From Marisa cornuarietis (lineage: Eukaryota; Mollusca; Gastropoda; Architaenioglossa; Ampullariidae), in contig SMMW01000622.1 of the NCBI GenBank assembly GCA_004794655.1, positions 3,278,501 through 3,342,500 of the forward strand: a DNA stretch of 64,000 bases, in the 5' to 3' direction. The notes beneath the pieces were generated by a model, which worked only from the letters and a program-made list of their open reading frames with translations, searched no databases and was not told where the DNA came from. The position numbers and the translations under genes are program-made. Positions 24,502 through 36,595 of this stretch are shown one piece after another (within the stretch, counting starts at the first letter, position 1; the number at the start of each line of letters is the position of its first letter).

Positions 24502-26092
24502 TAAATAATTCTTCTGATGAGTGACAGTTATGCAGTCTGAGACCGACAGGCTAAGAAAGGGTGAGTTCATAAGATATCATAAGATATGACTGTTAAGTAT
24601 GTTACATTGCTACCACATGTATATTAGAAGGACATAAGAGTTTCACTTATGTACACTAAGTATCTTGCACACCAGTCTTTTCCATCGTTATTGCCTTGTA
24701 TAAACTTGTGTCAATTTAATTTGGTTTTTGGCAGGCATTGTAGAACTTATTATAAAAGTGTTTATCAAACCTATCATATTTTTAATAGACAGCGTACAAC
24801 AAAGTTAATCCAAACCTTTAGTGATTTACACTAATTATAGATGACCCAAAGCTTCATACACAGCTACTTGCAAGCCTGATTTAAAGAACAAGAGGAATAA
24901 AAAAATTTTCTGAAGGGTCGCATTTTGTACAGGGTAAAGAGTTGGAAGGGTGGGTCGAGCAACACTTTGTTACTGCTTAAATTAGAAAGAGGATGAATGC
25001 AAATTGCTAGGATCATTTTCAGTATGCTTATCCAGTCAATATTGTTGTAGATTTTTGCAAATTGTTACAAAATACTAAAGTCTGAAGTGTGAATCAATTG
25101 ATTTAAAAAAAAAGTATCATTTAAAGATTGTCCAAAACTTGCTATAAAACTGTGAGTTCCATTTCACTATATGCATTTGTACTTCTTTATGGTACTTTTT
25201 TTCCTTTAAAAAAACACTCCCAATTTTTTTTTTTTTTTTTGCTTAGTTTGTGTACCTGTGTGTGTGTGTGTGTATTAATCAATATAATGTATCAATCTGT
25301 GATATTCATGCAGATTTCTTATAGATGCAATGCATACACTCACACACATGCACACTCATATATACATATATGGCTGTATGTTTAGATATACATGTATTAA
25401 TAAATTCAGTGTCTTAGTTTCTCCCATGACAGTTATAACAAAAATTCTTTCAGGAAGAGATTATAATGCTCCCTTTTTCACTAATGCTGCTTTATTGTAG
25501 TTTTCCTATCCACAAAATGATAGGTGCTCTGATGTAGTTTTTGAGATCAGTGCCATTATTATTAAGTTTCTGTGTTTTTCTTTTTAGTAAAGTGCTTTGA
25601 GGCTCCCTATAATGGTGGGGAAAAAGCGCTATACAAATTAACTTCATTATTATTATTATCACAGTTGAAATTATTTGGGGTGTTAGACCTCCCTCCTACT
25701 ACCCAATATAAAATAAACATTTGCAGAAAGAATGCATGTTGTAAATGTGCTTATCTTCAGTTGTTTTTAAGTATCAGCCTGACCAAAATGTGAGTTTCAT
25801 AGAGATATGTATGCAGTTTGTAAATGATATGGAAATTTTGTGATCTTTACATAAAAAAAAACAACTGAAGACTGAATCACAGTTTTGTGTGAAAGTCCAT
25901 CTTAATGTGTTTGTATGGCGCAGAAAACTAAGCGATCCTCCACAGTGAGCTGTATATGATTTCAGAGACGAAGTACTGCTGAAAGAATGGTAGAATAGAA
26001 AAATCCATGCTATTTCAGAGTACTTTAGACCTCAGGTCACAACATCGCCAGCTCCTAAACGCTGCCACCATTCATCAGTTTGAAAGAGACTG
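24502..26092. other. Gene-free stretch downstream of KTI12
   Basis: AT-rich, with a T run near 25227-25240, a GT microsatellite near 25257-25273 and a CA-rich run near 25336-25356. At 25592-25655 the plus strand has AAGTGCTTTGAGG then AAAAAGCGCTATACAAATTAA and ATT repeats, the 3' tail of a common retroposon type. No exon was found. Confidence 0.5.
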
Positions 26093-26270
26093 CTTGTTCA
26101 TTGGGTCACTGGTCATTTTGATGATATCGGTCCTATGTTGGTCACCATCATTTTGGCCCAAGATCATATCGCCCCAGTCATATCATCCCAACTATGTCCA
26201 TATTTTCCCAAGTAAGACCACATCATCCCAATACCGAAAGACAGATCATCAGATCCCAGGCTCAAAAGAT
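26093..26270. repeat. Degenerate tandem motif ending in CCCA
   Basis: Several imperfect units run in series between about 26110 and 26235. Examples are GATCATATCGCCCCA, GTCATATCATCCCA and CACATCATCCCA; a looser one is CATATTTTCCCA. Unit length is roughly 14-20 bases. It resembles one arm of an element built from short repeats, like the array at 58.0 kb, but no partner arm was found nearby. Confidence 0.4.
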
Positions 26271-27194
26271 GAATTTATCTCCAATGACATAAGTAGCTAT
26301 TAACATCAAGTATTACCAAAGACCCATATGATGTTTGAACACTAACAGCTGCCAGTTTCAAACAAAACTATATCAAGATTTTTTTTTTAACTAACCCTAA
26401 CCCTAGGAAGCCAAGTATAGTGTATCGTGTTAAAACTTTATTTATTGCAGAGGACAATTAGATACAGCACTATATGGAAGCACAAGAAAAACACAACACA
26501 TTAATATCTGCTCCACCAAATATAATCATGGTTCAGGCTTACATATGATCTACATTCATTCATTGATGACGCAAACACATTGCAGACATGCAAACACCGT
26601 GTCCAGACCTGTTCTTTTGCTCAACAAATAACAATGACCCGTCGGTGGGCTTCTCGTACTGTCTTATGATTAGCCCAATCTTTCTTTAGTCTAAAGGTAG
26701 TTTGTTATAGGCATTGAGGGAGATAATTAAAATCAAATACAAAAACACTATTCCCGAAATGCGAGCACCAAGATATCAGGGGCCGAACATGGGTTGCTAG
26801 GGCGACTGTTACCCACAGTTACCAATTACGGAGCTTGGTCAGTTCAGCTGTATTCCACGCCCTCAAACGTGTAGACAACTCTCTTCTGTTGCTCCAGGGC
26901 TACGTAGTACTTCTCTTTGCACTAAGGTCATCACACCAAAGTGATCACACTGAGAGTACAACACACGATTTATTCATTGTGTGTGATACCCACGACGATA
27001 ATGGTAAACCTCTCGACCAAACATTCCAAGAAGGGTCGACGGGGTTCCAGCCAGGGTCGGTTCTACCATCAGATGAACTAGGCGCAAAATGGCCTGCTGT
27101 TTTTATAAGTTTTGAATAATGTTAAGAAAAAAAATTGTTTTCACAGAATGATATTTGCAGGACACCTTTCCTTTGCTTGTAAGAAAGGAAAGAG
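26271..27194. other. Gene-free stretch before the LINE
   Basis: No exon was found. The open frame 26835-27119 has no family resemblance. The right part may be the undetected 5' portion of the LINE that follows. Confidence 0.4.
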
Positions 27195-28912
27195 ATGAAG
27201 AGGAAGCTCCTGCACGAAGTATCCCAATGCAGGGAACTAGACAAACAGATCAAGTCCTCCTCAAGGAAAGACAGGCCACAGTATATAACACAGCTCGCAG
27301 CTGATGCTGAGGCAGCAGCTGAACGGAAAGACATGAAAGCGACCTATCAGAACATAAGGAAGCTACGAGGTGACCGAAGGCACAACTAGGACCTTCCGGT
27401 TAAAAGAGCAGATGGCACACCCATCACTGAAGAGCGAGCTAAACTGAAGAGATGGGGGAACATTTCCAACAGATTCTTAACCAGCCAGACCCATCAGTGC
27501 TACCTGAAATCATCGAAGCAGAAGAAGACCTAGATATCAACACTGGACCCATTGCACTACAAGAAATTAAGGAAGCCATTTGCAAAACAAAGAACGGTAA
27601 GGTGCCAGTAGGGGATGGTGTATGTGCTGAAATGCTGAAAGCAGAAGAGGAAGAGACACAAACAATCCTCCAGGAGATCTGGGACAGTGAAGAAATCCCT
27701 GCCGAGTGGAGAAAAAGTGTTATAGTCAAGATACCAAAGAAAGGAGACTTTGGTGACTGTAATAACTGGAGAGGCATCACATTGCTATCCCTCACCAGCA
27801 AAATTTTTAGATGTATCATCCTCCAGCGCATTACAACTCCGACGAGAACAAGCTGGCTTCCAAAAAGGACGATCATGCATCGACCATATCTTTGTGCTGC
27901 GACAGATCCTGGAACAATCACAGGAGTGGAACAGCCCCCTGTATATGGCCTTTATTGACTTTGAGAAGGCATTTGACAGCCTACATCGTGCCTCTCTATG
28001 GAAGATTCTACGTCACTATGGCATCCCAAGGAAACTGGTTAACATCAAAAAGTCCCTATACGAAAATTTTGAATGCCAGGTCATCCACAACAACCAGCTG
28101 ACTGAACCCTTTAGAGTGGACACAGGCGTCAAGCAGGGCTGCATCCTGTCACCAATACTGTTCACACTGGCCATTGATTGGCTCGTGCGTTGAGTCACAC
28201 AGGGAACACAGTCTTGGAAGATCTAGACTATGCTGACGACCTAGGACTGCTATCCCACGACCTTCAAGATAAGACCGAAAACCTTAGTAAGACTGCCGGC
28301 ATGATAGGACTCAGAGTCAACACTAAAAAAACACAAGTCCTAAGGAACAACAGAACAAACAATAACCCTCTCACAATCAGTTGATGTCCACTAGTGGACG
28401 TAAAAGAGTTTGTCTACCTAGGCAGCAAGGTGACAGCAGATGGCAGCCATACAAAGATCAGGATCTTCACCAGCAATGTCCTCAGTGTACTCTTATATGG
28501 GTCAGAGTGCTGGAAGACCACAGCCTCCATCGAGAAAAAGCTAGAGGTGTTTCAAACCAAGTGTCTGCAGTGCATACAAAAGATCTTCTGGCCCAACACC
28601 ATCTCAAATGAAGAACTGCGCGAGAGGGTGGGGATGTACACCTTGGCAGAAGCGATCCAACTGCGGCGCTGGCGATGGTTAGGTCACGTGTGCCGCATGC
28701 CTCCAGATTCAATCCCAAGAACAGCCCAGCGATGGACACCACAGGGAAAGGGGAACAGAGGGAGGCCCAAAGAGACGTGGAGGCGATCCATCGAAAAGGA
28801 CCTCAAGAACAGAGGCCTGTCACTCGAGACAGCCCCCAGAAAAGCAGCAGACAGAACCAGATGGAGGTTCCTAGCTGTCGCCTCACGTGCCAGACGGCAC
28901 AAGGAGGACTGA
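27195..28912 (+). mobile_element. LINE with reverse transcriptase, 5'-truncated and broken
   Basis: Pieces of one LINE polyprotein run in order on the plus strand. The linker LPVKRADGTPITEERAKLKR leads to NGKVPVGDGV, IPAEWRKSVIVKIPKKGD and EQAGFQKGRSCIDHIFVLRQ. Motif A follows (FIDFEKAFDSLHR, near 27952), then motif B (GVKQGCILSP, near 28129) and motif C (YADD, near 28227). After these come YLGSKVTADG, LLYGSECW, RRWRWLGHVCRMP and RGRPKETWRRS. A stop follows WLVR near 28191, and frame changes occur near 27820, 28195 and 28385. Between VTADG and HTKIRIF about 40 residues normal for such LINEs are missing. The endonuclease is absent. It is a dead copy of the same family as the one in the IFT70 intron. 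Clade not assigned. Confidence 0.88.
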
Positions 28913-28989
28913 TTGATTTCATTTGCTTGTAGGTTGACTTCACCACGCGAGTTTCTCAGTACATGTAATACTGTACAGGAAAGCCCTAC

Positions 28990-30815
28990 CATCAAAGGGC
29001 GCATTTGAAGTGAGCAGCTATAACCAGTGGGGGAGAGGCGGGGTAAGTGGATAGGGAAGGGGCTGGTCAGGGCGGACCTCTAGAATGGACGGGACCACAT
29101 CCCAGCCTCGCCTTTCTTCTTTCCAAAGTCGGAAAAAGTTTTGCACTTGTGCATGGGAAAAATTGCAGCTGAGTTCAGGTTGTTTAAGTCTGTCTTAAGT
29201 AAACAAATGGGTCTTCAGTCTTTTCCGAAACGTGGTTGCTGAGGTGACGGTTGACAGTGATGATGGCATAGCATTCCACAGCTTAGGCACAGCGTTTTTG
29301 AAAGCCCTGGCTCCAGTGCGCTTCTTGTTTGTGTCTTCCACTGCAGGGAGACAGAAGCGTGACTGGGAGCCAGAGCGCAGGCTACGTGACGGCTGGAAAG
29401 GAGGAACTACCTCTTGTAAATAGTCAGGAGCAGTTTTAAACATGCAGGACTGAGCAATCGAAAGCCCTTTGTGGTCAATGCGCTTGTTCACTGGGAGCCA
29501 GTGAAGGCTCTGTAGGATAGGGGTGGTGTGCTCAGTGGACGACTTTACACGGGTGACAATCCTGGCGGCTGTGTTCTGAACTCTTTGGAGTCGATCTAAC
29601 TGCGTAGCAGGTATAGCCCACAATGGACTATTGCGCAGTAGTCTAATCTCGATATGATGGTAGCCACAGCAAGTGAGTTGGCAACAGTCTGAGTCAGCAT
29701 CGGCCGTAATCTACCTATATAAAGTCCTCAAAAAGTAGTATGATTTTGCCACAACAGAACTAACATGGTTACACATGGAGAGCTTTGCATCAATAAACAG
29801 TCCTAGGTCCCGTACACAGTCAGGAAAGGCTATGGAGGCGTCACCGACCTGCACATCACTAATGCCAATCTGCTCCCGTCTGGCCTTGGGGCCGCACAGT
29901 AACGCTTCTGTCTTGTCGTCGTTGAGTTTAAGACGATTCCTGTCATCTAGACCTTCACCGCAACACAACAAGATTGAAGTCGTTGAAGCGCAATCCTAGC
30001 CACTGCTGGGTCGGGGGGAAAACTGAGTATCTGTGTATCGTCCGCAAAGAACTGACGTCTCATCTGAAAACGTTCAACTACCGTCCAAGCTGTGAAGTAT
30101 ATACCGAAAATAATAATGGACCCATAACGAATCCCTGTGGCACGCCACACACCAGGGGAACTGCCTCAGAGCTTGCAGAGCCGACAATCACTCTCTGAGA
30201 TCTATCGGCAAGATAGGAGTCAATCCACTGCAGCGCAGCGCCCTGGATACCAGCCTCCGACGACAGTCTCTGAAGCAGCAGGCGGTGATTGATGGTGTCA
30301 AACGCACTACTCAGGTCAAGTAATACTAAAAGCACTAAGTTGCCAGAGTTGACACTACAAAGAATGTCATTGGTCACACGAAGAAGAGCAGTTTCTGTGC
30401 TGAAGCCAGGACGATACGCTGACTGAAATTTATCTAGGCAGCCATAAGTAATAAAATGGGTCTTGAGCTGTTCAGCGACCACTCTCTCAAGTAACTTGGA
30501 AATATATGATAAATTTGACACTGGACGATAGTTTTTACAGTCAGAGGGATCCATGTTTGCCTTCTTCAACAAAGGCTTCACAACGGCCTGTTTAAAAGAC
30601 CGTGGAACACAGCCTGCTCTCAAACTGGCATTAATAATGTCCAAAATGACAGGAAATAAAATGTCCAAACATTGAAGAGTAGATTTAGTTGGTACAGGAT
30701 CCACAGCACATGAAGTTTTAGTTGATTTCGCTACAAGTTTCCTCGAGTAACTCTCATCAATACACGTGAAAGAAGTCAGGGGTACACCAGCAAATGGCAC
30801 AGAATAGTCTTCCAC
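28990..30815 (-). mobile_element. CR1/jockey-type LINE, 5'-truncated and broken
   Basis: Read on the minus strand from 30815, an RT domain appears: FKQAVVKPLLKK, NYRPVSNLSYISKLLERVV, FQSAYRPGFSTETALLRV, motif A (LLDLSSAFDTINH), motif B (CGVPQGFVMGPLLF; the usual S-V-L-G is changed to F-V-M-G) and, after a frameshift near 30090, motif C (FADDTQ). A second frameshift near 29960 leads to LNDDKTEALLCG and DLGLFIDAKLSM. Stops follow near 29640-29710. The C-terminal part LDRLQRVQNTAARIV ... LHWLPV ... FRKRLKTHLFT ends at 29195, and a 3' UTR probably runs to about 28990. It meets the plus-strand LINE tail to tail. The layout fits the CR1/jockey superclade. It is dead. Confidence 0.85.
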
Positions 30816-33283
30816 ATATATTATTATCTATAGACGGGTCCAAATATTCATTAGTTTATTTTATTATTAAAATATTTTACTTGATGAGACCTCTGATATA
30901 TATATATATATAGATATTTAATGTTTTAGACTTCCAGTGCCAAATCATTCCCTTTTTCAGACATCCCTTAACATAATTTTGAAAACAAGATTAGGATCTT
31001 TCTTAGATGATTCATGCACATTTCAGTGTGAAGGGAAACATGATCATTTTAAATGAGTTCGGGTTTGTTGCAAATGATATATATATATATGATGGTTATA
31101 ATGTAAAAACAAATTACAAGTCGGAACAAGTATTATGTTTTTTCACCATTCATAATATCAAAAAATCTACATTTGGGTGTTTAAGTCAGACGTTTAAACA
31201 TAAATATCTCTAAAAACAGCTATTTTTCATGCAGATTATATATATACTTACACATTTTGTTTCTTCATAAAAATGGCCTTTTCACTGCCGATTCCAACAA
31301 TTCAAAGAACTGGGAGTTCGTATATTTGTGTATATATATATGTGCACGCACATATCCGTAGGCCATCTTATGTTTGCGTGAGCATCTTGTTTTCACCAAT
31401 GCTCACCTATTCGGGCTAGTTTGATGCAGTTAAAGTGCGCCTGTTCATCTTTCATGCGCGGAGATTCGTTTGCAACTTCTGGGCTGAACGGCGTGTTGAG
31501 GCCACTACTTACTGCATGCCGTGCATGTCACAATAGGGGTGCCATGATTGTAGATGGGAAGATACCTCTCCATCGATGTCCAGCAGCAGATCGAGTCGGC
31601 GTTATAGGGGTGTGGCCTTGGGCAAGTGGAATTGCGGGGCCTTTGGGAGCCGGCGCAACATACGTAGCAGGGCAATATAACAAGTGCTGGATGTCTTCCG
31701 AATAATGAATAATGAACATTGCTTTCGAGGGAGGCACGACCCTGCCTTTCATAGCCATTTCGCAATCGCATGACTTTCATTACAAAGGATTACTGGATTA
31801 GGATGCCATGTTTGACAGCATTCTGCTAAGAGGGCAAACAGCAAAACTGGCTCACATAGTAGCGCGAAAACGAGTTTACTCCGCTGAAAAGGAAGAGGAC
31901 ATTAAATTTTAGAATTCCAAGCAAATTACGGACTGTGTCATCCCGACGGTGCACTTTTTAGCGCGCGGCCCCCATCAGGTGCTGGGCCTTGGGCGGTCAC
32001 CCTTGCTCGCCGCCCTCTCCCACCCCCTCCACTAGCACCGGCTCTGCCAGCAGATTGACTGTGGCAAATGTGTAAAAGGCGTGTATAAGACTGGTGTTGA
32101 AATTGTTTACACTAAAAACAGTCACCTTTGTTTCTGCACACTTTGTGGGAGGTAGCGGCCCCAAGAAACCATACGTGACAGAACCTTCATTGTTCGCAAT
32201 CAAACAGCTCATAATTCATTTGGCGATAAATGCTTTGTTATCGACATTAAGATAACGTAAGTAGTTCTGGTATGAAGCATGTTATAAGCGAAACACTTCT
32301 TATTATTATATATTTATTAAATATGAATGTATTTATTTGTGAAGATGCAGGCCATTAGCCTGAGACAACTGATAGTGCTACAGCCAGCTCAGCAACAGGT
32401 GTCCTGCATTGCACTTGCTCCACATAGACTGTTGTTATCCACCCAAAGACTGTTAACACTGGAATTTAATTACAATTTTAAACAGTATATCAACAGATCG
32501 AGGCTTATCCTGTAACTTACATGTTGCACCCATTATGTGCAGTGTCACAATACAGACATAATAATAATCAACTTATTTATAGCACCATATCCCAGCCCTA
32601 TGGGCAAGCTCATGACGCGTTACAAAGAACACATGATAAATAAGTTAATGGAATGACCAGGCTAATGGAATGAACGGCCTGTTGCATGGTCTGAAGATGA
32701 CATCCAATTCTTCGATCAAGATGTCCATGGGTCACAGTTTAGATCTACAAACCATAGACCAACCCTCACATTAAAGGATATACAAGATGATCTGAAAACA
32801 TTGAAATTTTATACAGGGATCCCAAATGAGGGTTGCTTTATGGCACCATTTGATGAACTTTCAAAAGATAAAAGTTTGAGTTGATTGCTTCAGTACCTTG
32901 CTGACAGATTGTGTATCAGTGAAGAATATTGTGAGGTGTTTTCTGCATAACATTCTTGTGCATTAATTTGACCCCACCGATTCACTGGCCAATTAAGGTG
33001 CAAGTGAAAGCCTCCATGTCTAGAGCTTTTTGCACACATTTCCCTGTCACATTGTAATAGACTGCACTGAGTTTTCCACACAAAGGCCATTGTCCCCCAT
33101 ATAACAGAGCTTGACATACAGTCATTACAAAGCAAATATGACATGGAAGGCACTGATAGATATCACACCTAGTGATGTCCTTTCATTTGTGTCTGATTTG
33201 TGATCAACAAATTGTTGTTAGGTCAAGACTTCTTGACTTGCTATGTATTTATTATCTCTTTTATATCATGTATATGTATTACT
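30816..33283. other. Gene-free stretch with TA repeats and a retroposon tail
   Basis: Contains TA microsatellites near 30897-30913, 31078-31090 and 31330-31342. At 32553-32630 an AATAATAATCAACTTATTTATAGCACC-like segment with a later CGTTACAAAG matches the retroposon tail type also seen at 22.56 kb. Open frames at 31421-31780 overlap on both strands and look like chance. No exon was found. Confidence 0.5.
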
Positions 33284-34624
33284 GCTAGTGTCACGAACCG
33301 GCTGGTTCAAGGCCAGAGCAAAATGGTCGAGTTCTAAATTTAAGTAAAAGTAGGACCTTCAGCAATACTAAGCGGTGAGGGAACAATAGAGTTAAGTGTG
33401 TTTTTACAACCCAGGGTCGACGGCTAGTATCAGTAGGGCCTGGGAACTGGCCGGTTAGGCAAGAACGGACCCTAGTATCGCCTAGGGGGTAGACCGCTTA
33501 TTGAGAGCCCAGCGCACCTAGCCCGGACAATGGCGGTTGTTTTCCTTGCAGTAGACGGGCCGTCTGTGACGAGCGAAGAAGGCAGACGATGGGGCGCGGT
33601 AAAGTGGTTATTAGGCAAGGGTTATGATAGGTTATGCAGTGACCAGCGAGAGTGTATGGCAGACCACGTGGGTAACCTGTAGACCGATGCACGATTGGCT
33701 AGTAAAGAAGCGCGTGTGTCGCGAGGAAATGCGAGAGTGCAAGAGCCAATGGGAAGCCTCTGACACACCGGACCACGTGGACGCTGAGAAGAGACAAGGA
33801 AAGAGGCTTTTTCGCTCCAACCCTCGAAGGAGGTAGATGTGTGTACCGCCAGGTGGGTGCCGGGTACAAGAGGTCGGCGTTGGTCCATCTCTATCTACAG
33901 TGGCCTGTATTTCCACCAGCTAGTACCACTCGGGTCTAGTGGTGTGATAATAAGGTCACGAAGACAGCCTGACAGGGAGAGGAAGAACGCCCGCTCTGAG
34001 TCAAGAGCGTATGCAGCCGCGTGAGTGAAGGCGACGGGTCTCAAGAGACGGAACTACACCTGTCGTACGTTCCAGAGGTCTGGGGACAGGGTTCCCGGGG
34101 AATCAGGCCAAAGAGGTAGCCAGAGCCACGGCGGAAGAGGGCGACACAAGTCGTCAAGAATACAGCGTGTGTTCAGTGGACCATCCCAGTGTGAAGGGCT
34201 GAAGCAGTTCAAGAAGTGGTTTCAAGGACTGGTGGTCAGAGAACGGACTACGGGTCCGTGTCGTATGTATTTTAAGTGTAAACATCTGATGTTGTTTGTG
34301 TATGAGCGGGAGTAACAAATCTCAACAGATCTTTGTACCTATATGGAATGTCACTATATTATCCTATGATCTTTTAGTGTGCTCAATCTGATTTTACTTT
34401 GTGTGTAATTATAATTTTATATGTTTTCCAACCTTGTCTGTTGGTTGTGTGTGCACACGTGGGAAAACGTAGTTGTAATACGTAAGCGTGTGGAAAGTGC
34501 GAACCACGGGTGATTTGGTGTGAGGGGCTTACAGTGGGTACAGCGAGCCAGCAGAGAGTCCCATCCCCCTCGGGCTGGTTAGCCCAGATCCTCTTATCCG
34601 TGGTAATTAATTCGCCACAGCTAG
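33284..34624 (+). mobile_element. Solo LTR with 5-bp target site duplication
   Basis: A 1331-base unit at 33289-34619 begins TGTCACGAA and ends TTCGCCACA. These termini are imperfect inverted repeats with the TG...CA ends of retrovirus-like LTRs. It is flanked on both sides by GCTAG (33284-33288 and 34620-34624), a 5-bp target duplication. It has no coding capacity. A diverged copy lies inverted at 40322-40960, and a short piece lies at 58427-58530, so the unit is an interspersed repeat. A solo LTR of a Gypsy-like element is the simplest reading; a small non-autonomous LTR element is an alternative. Orientation follows the TG...CA reading only and is arbitrary. Confidence 0.7.
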
Positions 34625-34631
34625 TATGAGC

Positions 34632-34676
34632 ACTATCTGGAAAATGCCCTTGTGGATAAAGTTGTGTTGTATTGTA
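34632..34676 (+). repeat. LINE 3' tail remnant
   Basis: AAATGCCCTTGTGGATAAAGTTGTGTTGTATTGTA matches the LINE tail type (ATTGCCCTT-GGGATAAA-AAGT plus TTGTA repeats) also present at 54.07 kb. It begins eight bases after the LTR target duplication. Confidence 0.5.
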
Positions 34677-35747
34677 AGGTGATGCAATCATGGAAGACAA
34701 GGGTTTTGACATTAGCAGACTGATTGCAGGAAAATGGTGAGCTGATCATTCCACCAAAAAGGAACAGAATGACAGCAGCAAAGATCATTCAGACTAGAAG
34801 AATCACCTCTCTCAAAATCAATGTTTAATGTTTGAATTTAAGTGATGTACTGTCCACAAAACCACAACAACCCAGCCCAATAAAATATGGAACTCTGCAA
34901 TGTAAGATCTTCTGCTGAACCCACTACATGATTTACTTAGTAAAATACCAGTTTTGTTAGTCATGACATACTTGTCCAACATCCATGATAAAAAACACGG
35001 TAGACAACTGACACACATGCTTTTTAAGTGTATGTAAATTTTGTTCAAATACATTTGTAAATAAACTTGTACTCACAGCAGCAAACAGTGACAAGAGTTG
35101 TTGGATTTATTTTGTTTACTCTTACCAGTAAATCCTAACAAGCAAACATGGAAAATAAAATACAAGCTTTGATAGTTTCGACTTTACGACATCAGAAAAA
35201 AATATGCATGCACTAAAGCTCTTCCCTTCGGTAATTTCTAGCACTTCTCAAATCAAAGATGACATACACAATAGCAGATAGCAACAACTTTATCATTTAT
35301 TTATGAATTGTGGATGTCTGGCGGCTACATCCAATTCCACCCCTAAACATATCAAGTTTCCTTTACTTCTCTGCGCAAAATACATCATGCATTTTCCTCA
35401 CCACCACTTAATCCAAGAACTCTCAAATATTCCTTCAATCTGGCTATTTTCTACTTAGAAATATTTTCTTCATCACCACTCATTTTCTCCATTTTACAAA
35501 TATTTGTTGAAGCTGAATATGCAAGGGACATAGATGCGTCACACTATTGTCCCAAAGGAGATAACTGCCCCACACACACCACCTAATATACCTTTCACTG
35601 TACTCAGTGGCAGCTCACATTTACAGCTACAATGCTAGTTTACAAAGCTACATATGATGCTTACATATGAAAAGACATCAGATATGATTATGATAGCAAT
35701 ACATCTTTAAATTCTTACTCTTTGGAAAAAAAAGAATTGAAAGTAAA
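34677..35747. other. Gene-free stretch
   Basis: AT-rich sequence with no recognisable exon, RNA or repeat on either strand. Confidence 0.5.
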
Positions 35748-36018
35748 GCCAAGACTGGGTTGGTTGGTTGGTTGGTTGGTTTTTTAGGTAGGAAAGTGCT
35801 TCCACCTTGAGGCGATTTTGCACTAAAGGGGAAGAGCGATCAGGGGAGGAAACCAGAGTACTTGGAGGAAACCCCCTGAAGTCCAGCCTGGCAGACAGGT
35901 GTCACCTACAGTGTCCCCGAGACGAGATCTGAACCACCAGCCACTCACTCCAGTGGTGACAAGCGACTGAAGCGAGTCTTATAACCACTACAATACCGGG
36001 CACCCCTAGGCCAAGACT
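35748..36018 (-). mobile_element. tRNA-derived SINE with 9-bp target duplication
   Basis: The element spans 35757-36009 and reads on the minus strand. Its tRNA-like head has an A box (TAGTGGTTATAAG, complement of 35978-35990) and a B box (GGTTCAGATCTCG, complement of 35923-35935). A body follows with GGTGACACCTGTCTGCCAGG and the widespread GTTTCCTCC...GTACTCTGGTTTCCTCC core. An AACC repeat forms the 3' end (GGTT units at about 35757-35780). GCCAAGACT flanks both sides (35748-35756 and 36010-36018), a clear retroposition duplication. A second, more diverged copy lies at about 61770-61960. Confidence 0.85.
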
Positions 36019-36377
36019 TCACTGAAGAGAAAATTAATGGCTTAAGCCTCCACAATTAGATCACAAAAAAGGTTTGCCACCAGCTAGCCTATTTCTAATT
36101 CCTTGGCTTAAGGGAAGACTCTCAAATTTGTAAAAGAACAGTTGTAACATCTTTAATAAAATATCTCTGAAATAAATTTTTATCTGCTGTGACATTTACT
36201 TGTTCTTGGCTTTGACTTATAGAAAAATTGTATCAATAAAGTGAATCTGTTCGGCTTTGATTGAATTAATTAACAATAGAGATGTGCAACCCCTTTTTGT
36301 TTTTAAAAGTCCATAAAAAGGAGACTTTAAGTTCACATATTCAGTCATAATTTGAGATCTTTAACTTATTAACTTCC

Positions 36378-36383
36378 TTTATT
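36378..36383 (-). terminator. Candidate polyadenylation signal for claudin-like gene 1
   Basis: TTTATT on the plus strand is AATAAA on the minus strand, about 213 bases past the stop codon at 36596. The region 36019-36595 otherwise holds only AT-rich 3' UTR or downstream sequence. Confidence 0.4.
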
Positions 36384-36595
36384 TAATATCTCTGTTTTTT
36401 ACGCTTAGAGATACAGTTTACATAATTCAAGAGAACACTGTGTACTAATTTAATAATAACTCTTTATGCTATGACTGACAATTATTATAAAAACATTCTT
36501 ATATTACAAAAAAAACTCATGTCTGCAAAAACCATTTGCAGATTAGGTTCACACAAAAGGATTTTCATTGTCTTCATGGTCATGAAGTCAGGGTT

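Noticed and set aside
26391..26407. Telomere-like CTAACCCTAACCCTAGG
   Set aside because: Only about two and a half units in a gene-poor interior region; too short to call an interstitial telomere.
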